DNA of 39,816 nt from positions 1 to 39,816 of the forward strand of contig JABDFG010000017.1 in the NCBI GenBank assembly GCA_013286655.1. The letters run 5' to 3'. This DNA is from Bacteroidota bacterium (GTDB taxonomy: Bacteria; Bacteroidota; Bacteroidia; JABDFU01). The position numbers and the translations under genes are program-made. This document shows, one piece after another, positions 16,939 to 24,695 of the stretch. The notes below the pieces were generated by a model. It saw nothing but the letters and a program-made list of their open reading frames with translations. It searched no databases and was not told the origin of the DNA. Positions within the stretch are counted from its first letter, which is position 1, and every line of letters starts with the position of its first letter.

Positions 16939-17034
16939 AATTAAGAGCTTATCCCTCTTTTTATCTTATCACAATAAGGCTATATGCCGAAGGTGAGAAC
17001 CTTGAACCCCGCTTCGGTGGGGTTCACTTTTTAT
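16939..17034 (+). ncRNA. tracrRNA of the type II-C system
   Basis: The anti-repeat at about 16944-16975 shares TTATCCCTCT with the reverse complement of the array repeat. It continues with ATCTTATCACAAT, which pairs with the repeat's GTTGTGG end through G:C, A:U and G:U pairs, leaving an internal mismatch bulge and one bulged base. Directly after it comes AATAAGGC, recalling the start of the Neisseria type II-C tracrRNA body, then TATATGCCGAAGGTGAGAAC. A GC-rich hairpin with a TTCG loop closes the RNA. It is transcribed divergently from cas9 and in the same direction as the array. The exact 5' end is inferred from the -7 box. Confidence 0.9.
17003..17032 (+). terminator. Intrinsic terminator of tracrRNA
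   Basis: Arms TGAACCCCGC (17003-17012) and GTGGGGTTCA (17017-17026) form a 10-pair stem around a TTCG tetraloop, followed by CTTTTTAT. This hairpin is also the last stem of the RNA. Confidence 0.9.
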
Positions 17035-17143
17035 CCCAATGGCTGGCCATAAAAATGTCCCTATTCAATTAATTGATTTTTTCGCTCTTTTCTTCCAGAG
17101 AATACGCTCTAAATGATTCCTTTTGTCTTATTTTGTATGAAGA

Positions 17144-18508
17144 ATGAATAAAGAAAGCCAAAATACAGAGTTCAAACAAAACTGGAGAGATGAATTCCTG
17201 AAGACTGTCTGTGCTTTTGCCAATACTCATGGCGGACAACTTTTCATTGGTAAAAATGACCAGGGCAAAATAGCGGGTCTTGACGGGGCTAAAAAACTAA
17301 TGGAAGACATCCCAAACAAAATCGTTGATCTTTTGGGATTCGTTGCGAATGTTAGTCTTAAGAAAGAAGTTGGGAAAGAATATATTCTGATTCGGGTAAA
17401 ACCTTATGAAACCCCAATTTCATATCGTGGTAAATATTATATCCGTTCCGGAAGTACCACTCAGGAGTTGAATGGAGCCGGGCTCCACAACTTTTTGTTA
17501 GATAAAAGTGGCCTAACTTGGGATGCATTGCCGGAAGAACGAGCAACTTTAAAGGACATAGATCCTGAAACAATTTCCGAATTCAAAGAACTGGCGATAA
17601 AAAGATTCCCGGCTGCGGCTAGGGAAAAATCGCTTTCAGGTCTTCTTGGCAAACTACATCTTTTAAATAAGGGAAAACCCACCCGTGCCGCAATTTTACT
17701 ATTTGGGAAGGATCCCCGCCAGTTCTATATCAGTTCTTACATTAAGATTGGCCGTTTTAAGGATGAAGCTACGCTTCTCAGCATGGACGAGATATATGGC
17801 AACTTATTTCAACAGGTAGAAGGCGCTATGGAAGTCTTGAAAAAGAAATATCTTCAGACTAACATCAAAATTCGCTCTTTACGTCGGGAAGAAAATCTTG
17901 AGTACCCAGAACCTGCTTTACGGGAGGCTATTGTAAACGCAATAGTTCACCGGGATTATTCGCAATTTCATACACAGTTGAAGATATACCCGGATCAGCT
18001 TACACTATGGAACAATGGGGAGCTAAGCCGTAAGCTTACTATTGCTAAACTCCGTAAAAAGCATTCGTCATATCCGAGAAACGAGCTTATTGCAGATGTG
18101 TTTTACAAAGCTTCTTATATTGAATCATGGGGTCATGGAACAGTTAAAATGATGGAGGAATGTAAGAAGGCCGGATTGCCGGAACCTTTGTATGAAGAGG
18201 ATGGGGGAGGTATCCTTGTTACATTCAGGCAAGATAGTTATACTGAAGATGCTCTATATAAATTAGGATTAAATGAGCGTCAGATGAAAGCGATTCTGTA
18301 TATGAAAGAAAAGGGCAAAATTACTAATGCGCTGTATAAAAAAATAGCAGACACCTCAGAAAGAACGGCAACACGCGATTTGACAGATTTGGTAAACAGG
18401 ACTATCCTTGAACAGATGGGTAAAACAGGCAAGGGAACTGAATATTTGCTAAGCCGCCATAAAGCCGCCAAAGCCGCCATTAAGGCGCAACGAAGCCGCC
18501 ATACGTAG
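17144..18508 (+). CDS. AlbA_2 domain, HATPase-like, winged-helix protein (ATP-binding Schlafen-like regulator)
   Basis: This 454-residue protein has an N-terminal AlbA_2 (Schlafen AlbA) domain with NTEFKQNWRDEFLKTVCAF and the strand HGGQLFIGKNDQGK. The RecG-like/HATPase_c_4 region has LREAIVNAIVHRDYSQFHTQ at about residues 256-275 and LTLWNNGEL, followed by ESWGHGTVKMMEECKKAGLP. A winged helix sits near the C-terminus (LNERQMKAILYMKEKGKITN). Such proteins act as regulators or nucleic-acid-binding factors, some in anti-phage or stress islands. The very last residues are Arg/Lys/Ala rich and coded by an imperfect repeat at 18451-18504. The DUF262 gene begins 48 bp downstream, so a shared operon is possible. 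Confidence 0.8.
   Translation: MNKESQNTEFKQNWRDEFLKTVCAFANTHGGQLFIGKNDQGKIAGLDGAKKLMEDIPNKIVDLLGFVANVSLKKEVGKEYILIRVKPYETPISYRGKYYIRSGSTTQELNGAGLHNFLLDKSGLTWDALPEERATLKDIDPETISEFKELAIKRFPAAAREKSLSGLLGKLHLLNKGKPTRAAILLFGKDPRQFYISSYIKIGRFKDEATLLSMDEIYGNLFQQVEGAMEVLKKKYLQTNIKIRSLRREENLEYPEPALREAIVNAIVHRDYSQFHTQLKIYPDQLTLWNNGELSRKLTIAKLRKKHSSYPRNELIADVFYKASYIESWGHGTVKMMEECKKAGLPEPLYEEDGGGILVTFRQDSYTEDALYKLGLNERQMKAILYMKEKGKITNALYKKIADTSERTATRDLTDLVNRTILEQMGKTGKGTEYLLSRHKAAKAAIKAQRSRHT
18451..18504 (+). repeat. Imperfect GCCGCCA-type repeat at the 3' end of the AlbA_2 gene
   Basis: AAGCCGCCA or a close variant occurs four times in about 54 bases, interrupted by TTAAGGCGCAACG. It codes for the basic tail with KAAKAAIKA. 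It is GC-rich in an AT-rich neighbourhood and may expand or contract by slippage. Confidence 0.6.
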
Positions 18509-18556
18509 AAAAAATCATAATAGGATAGACTTTAAACAATATAAATAGTTCAGAAG

Positions 18557-19963
18557 GTGACAAAAGACGAAATAGCAAAAAGTATCGACCCGGTTTTTCC
18601 ATCGGTTTATGCTCCAAAATTTAAACCTACCAAGTTGATCTTTAAAGATGGCACCCAAAAGGTAGGCTTTTTTGAATTTACAAATAATTCAATTTTGTTA
18701 GAAGCTGAAAATAAATACACTTTCATTGAATTTTCTAATGCTCAACAATATAGAAATACTGGAGATACAAAGTATGCAACAGTTGTTAGCGGTGAAAATT
18801 TAACACAAGTGGAATATCCTGCTGTGGAACAAAATAATAATGAAAATGAAGAAATTGCAATTGATAATACTGCAAAAAAAGTCGAAGAGTCAGACGAGAG
18901 TAATGTTCCAATAAAAGTTCCCTTTGATCCAAATTTGATCCGTATTAGAAGAGATCCATATACATTAGGAGAACTTATAGACAGAATCGAACACCGGGAA
19001 ATAAATTTCTTCACTGGATTTCAACGCAAAGAAGATTTATGGAGTGAAAAACAACAATGCGGTTTAATTGAATCAATTCTTTTACGATTGCCGTTGCCAG
19101 CTTTTTACTTTGATGAAAGCGAAGATGACAAATGGCAAGTAATTGATGGGTTACAAAGAACAAGTGCGATAAGAAATTTTGTAGTTAAAAAAACACTCGT
19201 CTTACAAGATCTCGAATTTTTAGGACAGTTTAATGACTTAAGTTACGACCAATTACCAAGGGAACTTCATAGAAGAATTAAAACAACGCCACTAACGGTA
19301 TACGTTGTTGAGAAAGGTACGCCAGATGAGGTGAAGTTCAATATTTTTAAGCGCATTAACACTGGAGGATTAGTACTGACAGCTCAGGAAATTCGCCATG
19401 CTTTGAATCAAGGAGTTGCTTCTGACTTTATAGCAGAACTTGCTGCGGAAGAAGTATTCAAAGAAGCAACTTGTTGGGTCATTAGGACAGATAGAATGGA
19501 AGATAGAGATTTCATAACTCGCTTCGTTTCATTTTACCTTACTCCTTATCAGAAATATGATTCTGATTTGGACAGTTTCATGACAAAAGGTATGAAGGCC
19601 ATAAAAAATCAAACAAATGCTGAAAGTAGAATAAAAATGAAGGGCGATTTCATTAAGGCAATGAATACATCCATTGCAATTTTTGGAATTGATGCTTTTC
19701 GAAAGCGCAAAGATAGAGGAGACAGAAGAAAACCACTGAATAAAGCATTGTTTGAATCTTTTAGTGTTGCATTTAGCAGATTAACAGATGCTCAGGTACA
19801 AAAGCTTATTGAAAAAGGTGAAATATTAAAAGATAAATTCATTGAAATTAATAATGATCTTCGATTTGAATATTCTCTATCTTCCGGTACTGGACAAAAG
19901 GAAAGCGTGTATACACGATTTAGTGAAATTGAAAGAATTGTAAACGAAACAATTGACAAGTAA
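18557..19963 (+). CDS. DUF262 (ParB/GmrS-like) protein with an extra N-terminal beta-rich domain
   Basis: This 468-residue protein starts at a GTG. Its DUF262 core, about residues 130-260, has the ParB/Srx-like signature: FFTGFQRKEDLWSEKQQCGL and then VIDGLQRTSAIRNF with Asp197-Gly-Leu-Gln-Arg. A helical C-terminal half follows. DUF262 domains occur in the GmrS half of the GmrSD type IV restriction enzymes and in BrxU, where they bind nucleotide and act as sensors or nucleases. The GmrD-type DUF1524 HNH domain is absent. The first 100 residues hold an unusual strand-rich segment (KLIFKDGTQKVGFFEFTNNS) and a linker rich in Asn and Glu. The ATPase gene begins 1 bp after the stop. A defence role is inferred. 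Confidence 0.85.
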   Translation: MTKDEIAKSIDPVFPSVYAPKFKPTKLIFKDGTQKVGFFEFTNNSILLEAENKYTFIEFSNAQQYRNTGDTKYATVVSGENLTQVEYPAVEQNNNENEEIAIDNTAKKVEESDESNVPIKVPFDPNLIRIRRDPYTLGELIDRIEHREINFFTGFQRKEDLWSEKQQCGLIESILLRLPLPAFYFDESEDDKWQVIDGLQRTSAIRNFVVKKTLVLQDLEFLGQFNDLSYDQLPRELHRRIKTTPLTVYVVEKGTPDEVKFNIFKRINTGGLVLTAQEIRHALNQGVASDFIAELAAEEVFKEATCWVIRTDRMEDRDFITRFVSFYLTPYQKYDSDLDSFMTKGMKAIKNQTNAESRIKMKGDFIKAMNTSIAIFGIDAFRKRKDRGDRRKPLNKALFESFSVAFSRLTDAQVQKLIEKGEILKDKFIEINNDLRFEYSLSSGTGQKESVYTRFSEIERIVNETIDK

Positions 19964-19964
19964 C

Positions 19965-21092
19965 ATGATAAAGAGTTTAGCGATAAAGAATTTCAAAGCT
20001 CATTCCGATACGTCTTTGGAATTGAAAAATTTGAATATACTTTCTGGAATTAATGGAGTTGGAAAGTCCTCAGTGTTTCAGGCCTTATTACTTTTAAGGC
20101 AGTCGCATGAGAACAATGTTTTGCAAAAAGGTTTGCAGCTTAATAAACCATACTCTTATATAGGCAATTTCGAAGATGCCATTTACCAATATGCAGGAAA
20201 TGATACAATTGAGTTTTCAATCACAACTGAACAAAACGAAAATCATTATTGGAAGTTCAAACCAGAGAAGAACAATCTTACAGGTGGTTTTGTTCCTTTG
20301 ACCAGTTCTTCATCCGGCAGTTTAGAGAAAATTAGTGTATTTAATGACAATTTTCAGTATTTAAGTGCTTCCAGAATGATTAAAGCTGAATCTAATACAT
20401 TTGCTGTAGAATCTAAAAAACAGCTATCTCTAGAAAAGGGCCAAGCGGAATTAGTAGCTCACTTTCTGTATTATTGGGGGAAAGAGAAAAAGGAAAAAGT
20501 TCGTTTTGAAAACTTGCTGCATTCCTCTTCAGGGGATAATGATTTACTTGCTCAAACATCTGCATGGGAAAGGGTTATTAGCCCAAATGTAAACGTTGTG
20601 CCGGTTAGAAATGGAAGTTCGTATGTTATAAAATATAGTTTTAACAAGCCTGACGGTCCAACAAATGAATTTAGTTCGGAAAATGTAGGATTTGGATTAA
20701 GCTACGCTTTGCCCATTATAGTTGCTGCTCTTTCAGCCGATAAAAGCAGTCTAATATTAATTGAAAATCCAGAAGCACATTTACATGCTAGTGGTCAATC
20801 AGAATTAGCAAAACTCCTTGCCTTTGCAGCACAAAACGGGGTTCAAATTATTCTTGAAACACATAGTGAACATATCATTAACGGTATTCTTGTTGCATGT
20901 AAACGTTTTGAGCAGGGGCAAAAAGGCATAGATAAAGATTTAGTAAAAATTTATCATTTCAAAAGAGATGATGATAAGCATTTCGCTTCTGTAATCCCCG
21001 TTAAAATTCTTGTTGGAGGTAAAATAGACAGGCAACCGAAAGATTTTTTCGAACAAACAGAAATTGATCTTAACGATTTACTCGGATTTTAG
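19965..21092 (+). CDS. AAA ATPase, DUF3696/OLD-like family
   Basis: Read from the ATG at 19965, just after the upstream stop, this is a 375-residue protein. A TTG at 19953 in the same frame would overlap the previous gene and is less likely. Walker A is GINGVGKS at residues 28-35, Walker B is LILIENPEAH ending near 271 with Glu267, and the ETHSEH H-loop begins at about 298. The C-terminal KIDRQPKDFFEQ region is the DUF3696 signature. These SMC/OLD-like ATPases act as switches in several defence systems. The gap to the next gene is only 2 bp, so this is the middle of a tight operon with DUF262 and the putative RNase. Confidence 0.9.
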   Translation: MIKSLAIKNFKAHSDTSLELKNLNILSGINGVGKSSVFQALLLLRQSHENNVLQKGLQLNKPYSYIGNFEDAIYQYAGNDTIEFSITTEQNENHYWKFKPEKNNLTGGFVPLTSSSSGSLEKISVFNDNFQYLSASRMIKAESNTFAVESKKQLSLEKGQAELVAHFLYYWGKEKKEKVRFENLLHSSSGDNDLLAQTSAWERVISPNVNVVPVRNGSSYVIKYSFNKPDGPTNEFSSENVGFGLSYALPIIVAALSADKSSLILIENPEAHLHASGQSELAKLLAFAAQNGVQIILETHSEHIINGILVACKRFEQGQKGIDKDLVKIYHFKRDDDKHFASVIPVKILVGGKIDRQPKDFFEQTEIDLNDLLGF

Positions 21093-21094
21093 TC

Positions 21095-21904
21095 ATGAAA
21101 ATAAAAGCATATTTATATTTTCCAGCTACTGATTTGGCATTTAAAAATTTGAGCACAAATTCAAACTCTTACACGGATATTGTAAAGGAATTATATTCAA
21201 TTAAGCACAATTTAAAGAAAAAATCAGAATATGAAATTTTTTATGATTCCGATAATGTTAGATGTTTCTTAGAAGTAGCAAAAGGATATGTTCCCGACCC
21301 ATACCTAACAGGAATAACAAATCAAATACAAACTATTATTGGAACAAAAAGCACTAATGTTTGCAACCCAAGAATTCGAAATTCCCAGTTCATTTATGCG
21401 AATTGGACAATAAACGTGACAGCTGTAATTTCCCCTTTTGTAGTTTCAGAATCAGCAGAAGATACGTTGAAGGATTCCGATTCTGAGAAAACAATCTGTA
21501 TTTGTTTAGGTCAATCCATTGCTGTTGAAAGAGAAGAGCTTCATATTATTAAGGATATTACTCATGTAAATTCCTTCCCAGAATTAATTAATGTTTCATC
21601 GACCAATAGCGATGCTGGATTTATAAAATGGATGGTAACATTACCAGCGGGGAAGTTCTCATTGAAAAACAATAAGGACTTTGAACCTTTAAATAAATTT
21701 TGGCCAAGAACCAAGGAAAGAATATATAAGCATATTCAAACGGGAAATTATTGGTACTTTGATTTTTTTCACAAGAATAATAAAATTCACTATGAAGTAT
21801 TTGATCCCACTGGTGACATTTATTTAGGTGAAGCAGATGAAAATGGGAAAATTAAACCAGACACCAATATTGGAAATAAAAAAATAGGAAGTATTATCCA
21901 ATGA
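21095..21904 (+). CDS. Third gene of the DUF262-ATPase operon; C-terminus resembles colicin E3-type ribonuclease
   Basis: This 269-residue protein begins 2 bp after the ATPase stop. Residues 1-200 are unknown: mixed alpha/beta, with no signal peptide or membrane span. The last 65 residues read GNYWYFDFFHKNNKIHYEVF and then LGEADENGKIKP. This order resembles the colicin E3/'Cytotoxic' toxin domain: an aromatic-rich strand with DxxH, then a strand ending in YE or YxV, then hLGxxD and a G-rich tail. Asp223, His226 and Glu234 are the candidates for the E3 Asp/His/Glu active-site trio; a few extra residues separate His and Glu here. If right, the protein is an RNase effector (perhaps of rRNA) under control of the sensor and ATPase. 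The motif is remembered, not searched. Confidence 0.55.
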   Translation: MKIKAYLYFPATDLAFKNLSTNSNSYTDIVKELYSIKHNLKKKSEYEIFYDSDNVRCFLEVAKGYVPDPYLTGITNQIQTIIGTKSTNVCNPRIRNSQFIYANWTINVTAVISPFVVSESAEDTLKDSDSEKTICICLGQSIAVEREELHIIKDITHVNSFPELINVSSTNSDAGFIKWMVTLPAGKFSLKNNKDFEPLNKFWPRTKERIYKHIQTGNYWYFDFFHKNNKIHYEVFDPTGDIYLGEADENGKIKPDTNIGNKKIGSIIQ

Positions 21905-22087
21905 AACTATACCTTGACGCGAGACTGTAAAATAAAATCTCCAAAATTTCAGGCTTCTATTTTGCCCTATAATTAATCTTATGTTAAATAGATGGGTTTC
22001 AGATAGTAATTGATAAATAGTATTGGCCTTTTTAATTATTATTTTACCTTCCCTCCAGTAATCGTTATTTACTATACATAAATAAAC

Positions 22088-22681
22088 ATGGGCCTCATAC
22101 TACAAATTTATGTTAAAGAAATATCAGACGACATTATTCCTAAAATAGTTGAAAAGCTTAATGAATTCGAAATGGAATGCGAATTTCACCCTGATTTTCA
22201 TTTTTTAGGTGGAGAAGGATTTTTGCCAATTAAATTCAAATTATTAAATACCAAATACCAGAAGTTTAAAAATGAATATTTGATAACTGGTTTCGAAATT
22301 TATTATGAAGCTTTTGATTTAGATACCGAAAAACAAAAAATTCAATCGTTAACCAACAAATTATTAAATCCAAAACTATTTAAGAGGCAAAATGAACCCA
22401 TTTTTTTTGAAAGTCCAAAAATTGACGACAAACTGAAAAATTGCACACTGCTTATTTCTTTTGTTTGGGGAGACCATGATGATTTTGATTTTAGATTCGC
22501 TGTTTTAATAAGTGCAATAATTACTAAATTAACAAATGGTATTTGTTGTTATCCGTCTGACGATTTATGGTATGACAATGAAAGTATTTTGGAAGATGCA
22601 AAAAGAGATATTGAAGATTATGAAGACGGCTTAGACCTAGATAATCTTCAATATCACAAGTTTAATGGATGGGACACGTAA
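22088..22681 (+). CDS. Acidic protein of unknown function, possible immunity protein
   Basis: This 197-residue protein is rich in Asp, Glu and aromatics. It has EFEMECEFHPDFHFLGGEGF near the start and LTNGICCYPSDDLWYDNESI near the end. No signal peptide or membrane span is seen. The overall pattern, including the 'ELTNGxxCYPxDxxWY' part, is one I associate with uncharacterised proteins next to Bacteroidota polymorphic toxins. It lies 183 bp downstream of the RNase-like gene, so it may have its own promoter. Immunity proteins of nuclease colicins are also acidic, so an immunity role is a reasonable guess but untested. Confidence 0.5.
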   Translation: MGLILQIYVKEISDDIIPKIVEKLNEFEMECEFHPDFHFLGGEGFLPIKFKLLNTKYQKFKNEYLITGFEIYYEAFDLDTEKQKIQSLTNKLLNPKLFKRQNEPIFFESPKIDDKLKNCTLLISFVWGDHDDFDFRFAVLISAIITKLTNGICCYPSDDLWYDNESILEDAKRDIEDYEDGLDLDNLQYHKFNGWDT

Positions 22682-22732
22682 ATTACTGCATTCAATTCAT
22701 ATTCATACAAGTAGCAAACGAATACCTGAAAA

Positions 22733-24514
22733 TCACTTGGCTACTAAAACTTTCTGTTTGATTGCCTGAGCACCATCGTATCCAACAATGAAATAAATGC
22801 CATTGTTTAAATTTTGAACATTTACGTTATAATTATTTTCAGCATTTAATTTAAATGTTTGAACTATTTGCCCTAACTCACCAATGATTGAGTAAATTCC
22901 TTCGTTTGTCGATTGGATGGTAAACAAGCCGTTACTTGGATTTGGGTAAACAGCAAGTTCGTTTTGGGTTCTTATTATTTCGTTCACAGCTGTAAGTATC
23001 ACACTGTTTGACGAAACGAAAACCCATACAGCTCCTTCAGTGCTATTATCTGCCCCCCCTCCTACAATAGCAGTATTTCCATCAGCTGAAATCGCTATAG
23101 CTGCGCCTTGATCTGCAAAATGTATAGCTCCTGTACCCACCAATTTATTACCCTGTTGAGTCCATACTCCACCTGAGCGAGTATAAACCCACGTAGCTCC
23201 AGCATAACTATTATCTCCTGCTCCTCCCACGATAGCAGTATTTCCATCTGCTGAAATGGAAACAGAGGTGCCCTGTGCGGCTCCATTTTGTCCATTTACG
23301 TTAATAGCTCCCGTACCTACTAATTTATATCCCTGCTGAGACCATGCTCCTGCAGAACGGTTAAAAACCCATGCAGCTCCTATATCACTATTATCAATAA
23401 GACCTCCAACGATAGCGGTATTTCCATCTGCTGAAATCGAAACAGCTCCACCCTGTCCTGCCTCACCAATAGCTCCAGTCCCCACTAATTTACTACCCTG
23501 TTGAGCCCATGCACCACCCGATCGGGTAAAAACCCATACAGCTCCTATATTGCTATTATCTGCAGATCCTCCCACGATAATAGTATTCCCATCTGCTGAA
23601 ATCGAAACAGCTGCGCCCTGTCCTGCATTACCAGTAGCTCCTGTTCCCACTAATTTATTACCCTGTTGAGCCCATACACCGCCTGATCGGGTAAAAACCC
23701 ATACAGCTCCTACCTGGTTATCATCCAGATATGCTCCCACAACGGCAGTATTCCCATCTGCTGAAATGGAGACAGAACTACCTTGAAATCCGGAGCCGAG
23801 CTCTCCTGTGCCCACCAATTTATTACCCTGTTGAGTCCACACTCCACCTGAGCGGGTATAGATCCATGCCGCTCCTTTAGCGCTATCATCTTGATCACCT
23901 CCTACGATAGCAGTATTTCCATCTGCTGAAATGGCAACAGAGGTGCCTTGACGTGCTGCAAATGTTGTATTAACAGCTCCTTTACCTACCAGTTTATTCC
24001 CCTGCTGAGACCATACTCCATTTGAACGATTATATATCCATGCGGCTCCTGCGTCATTATTATCCAGATATCCTCCCATAATTTCCGTATTACCATCTGC
24101 TGAGATAGAAACGGAAATACCTTGCCCTGCATTACCCATTGCCCCTGTACCCGCCAATTTATTTCCCTGCTGTAGGCTGGGGTAAGGAGTCCTTATAACC
24201 TTGAAATTACTAATGCTGACAGCAGTTCCTTTGGCAGTTGTAACCGATATAACGCCAGTTACTGAACCTGGCATAATCAATCCTACTAACGTATCTCCGT
24301 AATTGGAAACCAATACAGATGTGTCAGAGACAACTAGAGTATTTATTCCGCCTGTGGTAAAAGCAGTTGGTCTTTCCAAATTAGTACCAACAATTGTTAT
24401 CAATGTTCCTGCCGAACCGCTATCAGGACTGAAAGATGTAATTGTTGGTGATTGTGCATTCGTATTCAAAACAATTGCTAAAAAAAATGAAAAATTAAGT
24501 GTCTTTTTAATCAT
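22733..24514 (-). CDS. T9SS-exported repeat protein with IPT/TIG and FG-GAP-like repeats
   Basis: This 593-residue protein begins with a signal peptide (MIKKTLNFSFFLAIVLNTNA). An IPT/TIG domain follows (TITSFSPDSGSAGTLITIVG). Then come seven repeats of about 55-60 residues, each with GNKLVGTGA, SVSISADGNTAIVGG and a WVFTRSGGVWTQQG ending, like FG-GAP/beta-propeller blades. The C-terminus AVYPNPSNGLFTIQS with a closing QKVLVAK is the type A sorting domain for the type IX secretion system, so the protein should be displayed or released at the cell surface. The repeats are also tandem at DNA level (about 23000-24180). It is a single minus-strand gene, not part of the pilus-like operon. Function is probably adhesion or a structural role. 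Confidence 0.9.
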   Translation of the reverse strand: MIKKTLNFSFFLAIVLNTNAQSPTITSFSPDSGSAGTLITIVGTNLERPTAFTTGGINTLVVSDTSVLVSNYGDTLVGLIMPGSVTGVISVTTAKGTAVSISNFKVIRTPYPSLQQGNKLAGTGAMGNAGQGISVSISADGNTEIMGGYLDNNDAGAAWIYNRSNGVWSQQGNKLVGKGAVNTTFAARQGTSVAISADGNTAIVGGDQDDSAKGAAWIYTRSGGVWTQQGNKLVGTGELGSGFQGSSVSISADGNTAVVGAYLDDNQVGAVWVFTRSGGVWAQQGNKLVGTGATGNAGQGAAVSISADGNTIIVGGSADNSNIGAVWVFTRSGGAWAQQGSKLVGTGAIGEAGQGGAVSISADGNTAIVGGLIDNSDIGAAWVFNRSAGAWSQQGYKLVGTGAINVNGQNGAAQGTSVSISADGNTAIVGGAGDNSYAGATWVYTRSGGVWTQQGNKLVGTGAIHFADQGAAIAISADGNTAIVGGGADNSTEGAVWVFVSSNSVILTAVNEIIRTQNELAVYPNPSNGLFTIQSTNEGIYSIIGELGQIVQTFKLNAENNYNVNVQNLNNGIYFIVGYDGAQAIKQKVLVAK

Positions 24515-24695
24515 TGGATAAGTGTTTACTTATTATTCAAAAATAACTTGATTTTTCCGACTAACAAACAAATAATTACGACTTTCTAATGAATTAATAC
24601 TACGTACTTAGAAGTCTGCCCGACCTTCGCTTTCCTCTCTTATACTATTCTCTTTCACAGGTCAGCCTCTACTAATTATATATTGGCACAGCAAA

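Noticed and set aside
11430-17143. Search for csn2 or cas4
   Set aside because: No other reading frame of suitable size exists between the array and 17143 apart from cas1, cas2 and cas9, so the system is II-C.
19953-19964. TTG start for the AAA ATPase
   Set aside because: It lies in the end of the DUF262 gene; the ATG at 19965 directly after the stop gives the normal MIKSLAIKNF start of this family.
22990-24180. Regularly spaced DNA repeats, like a CRISPR array
   Set aside because: They lie inside one open reading frame and code for repeated protein units with no unrelated spacers.
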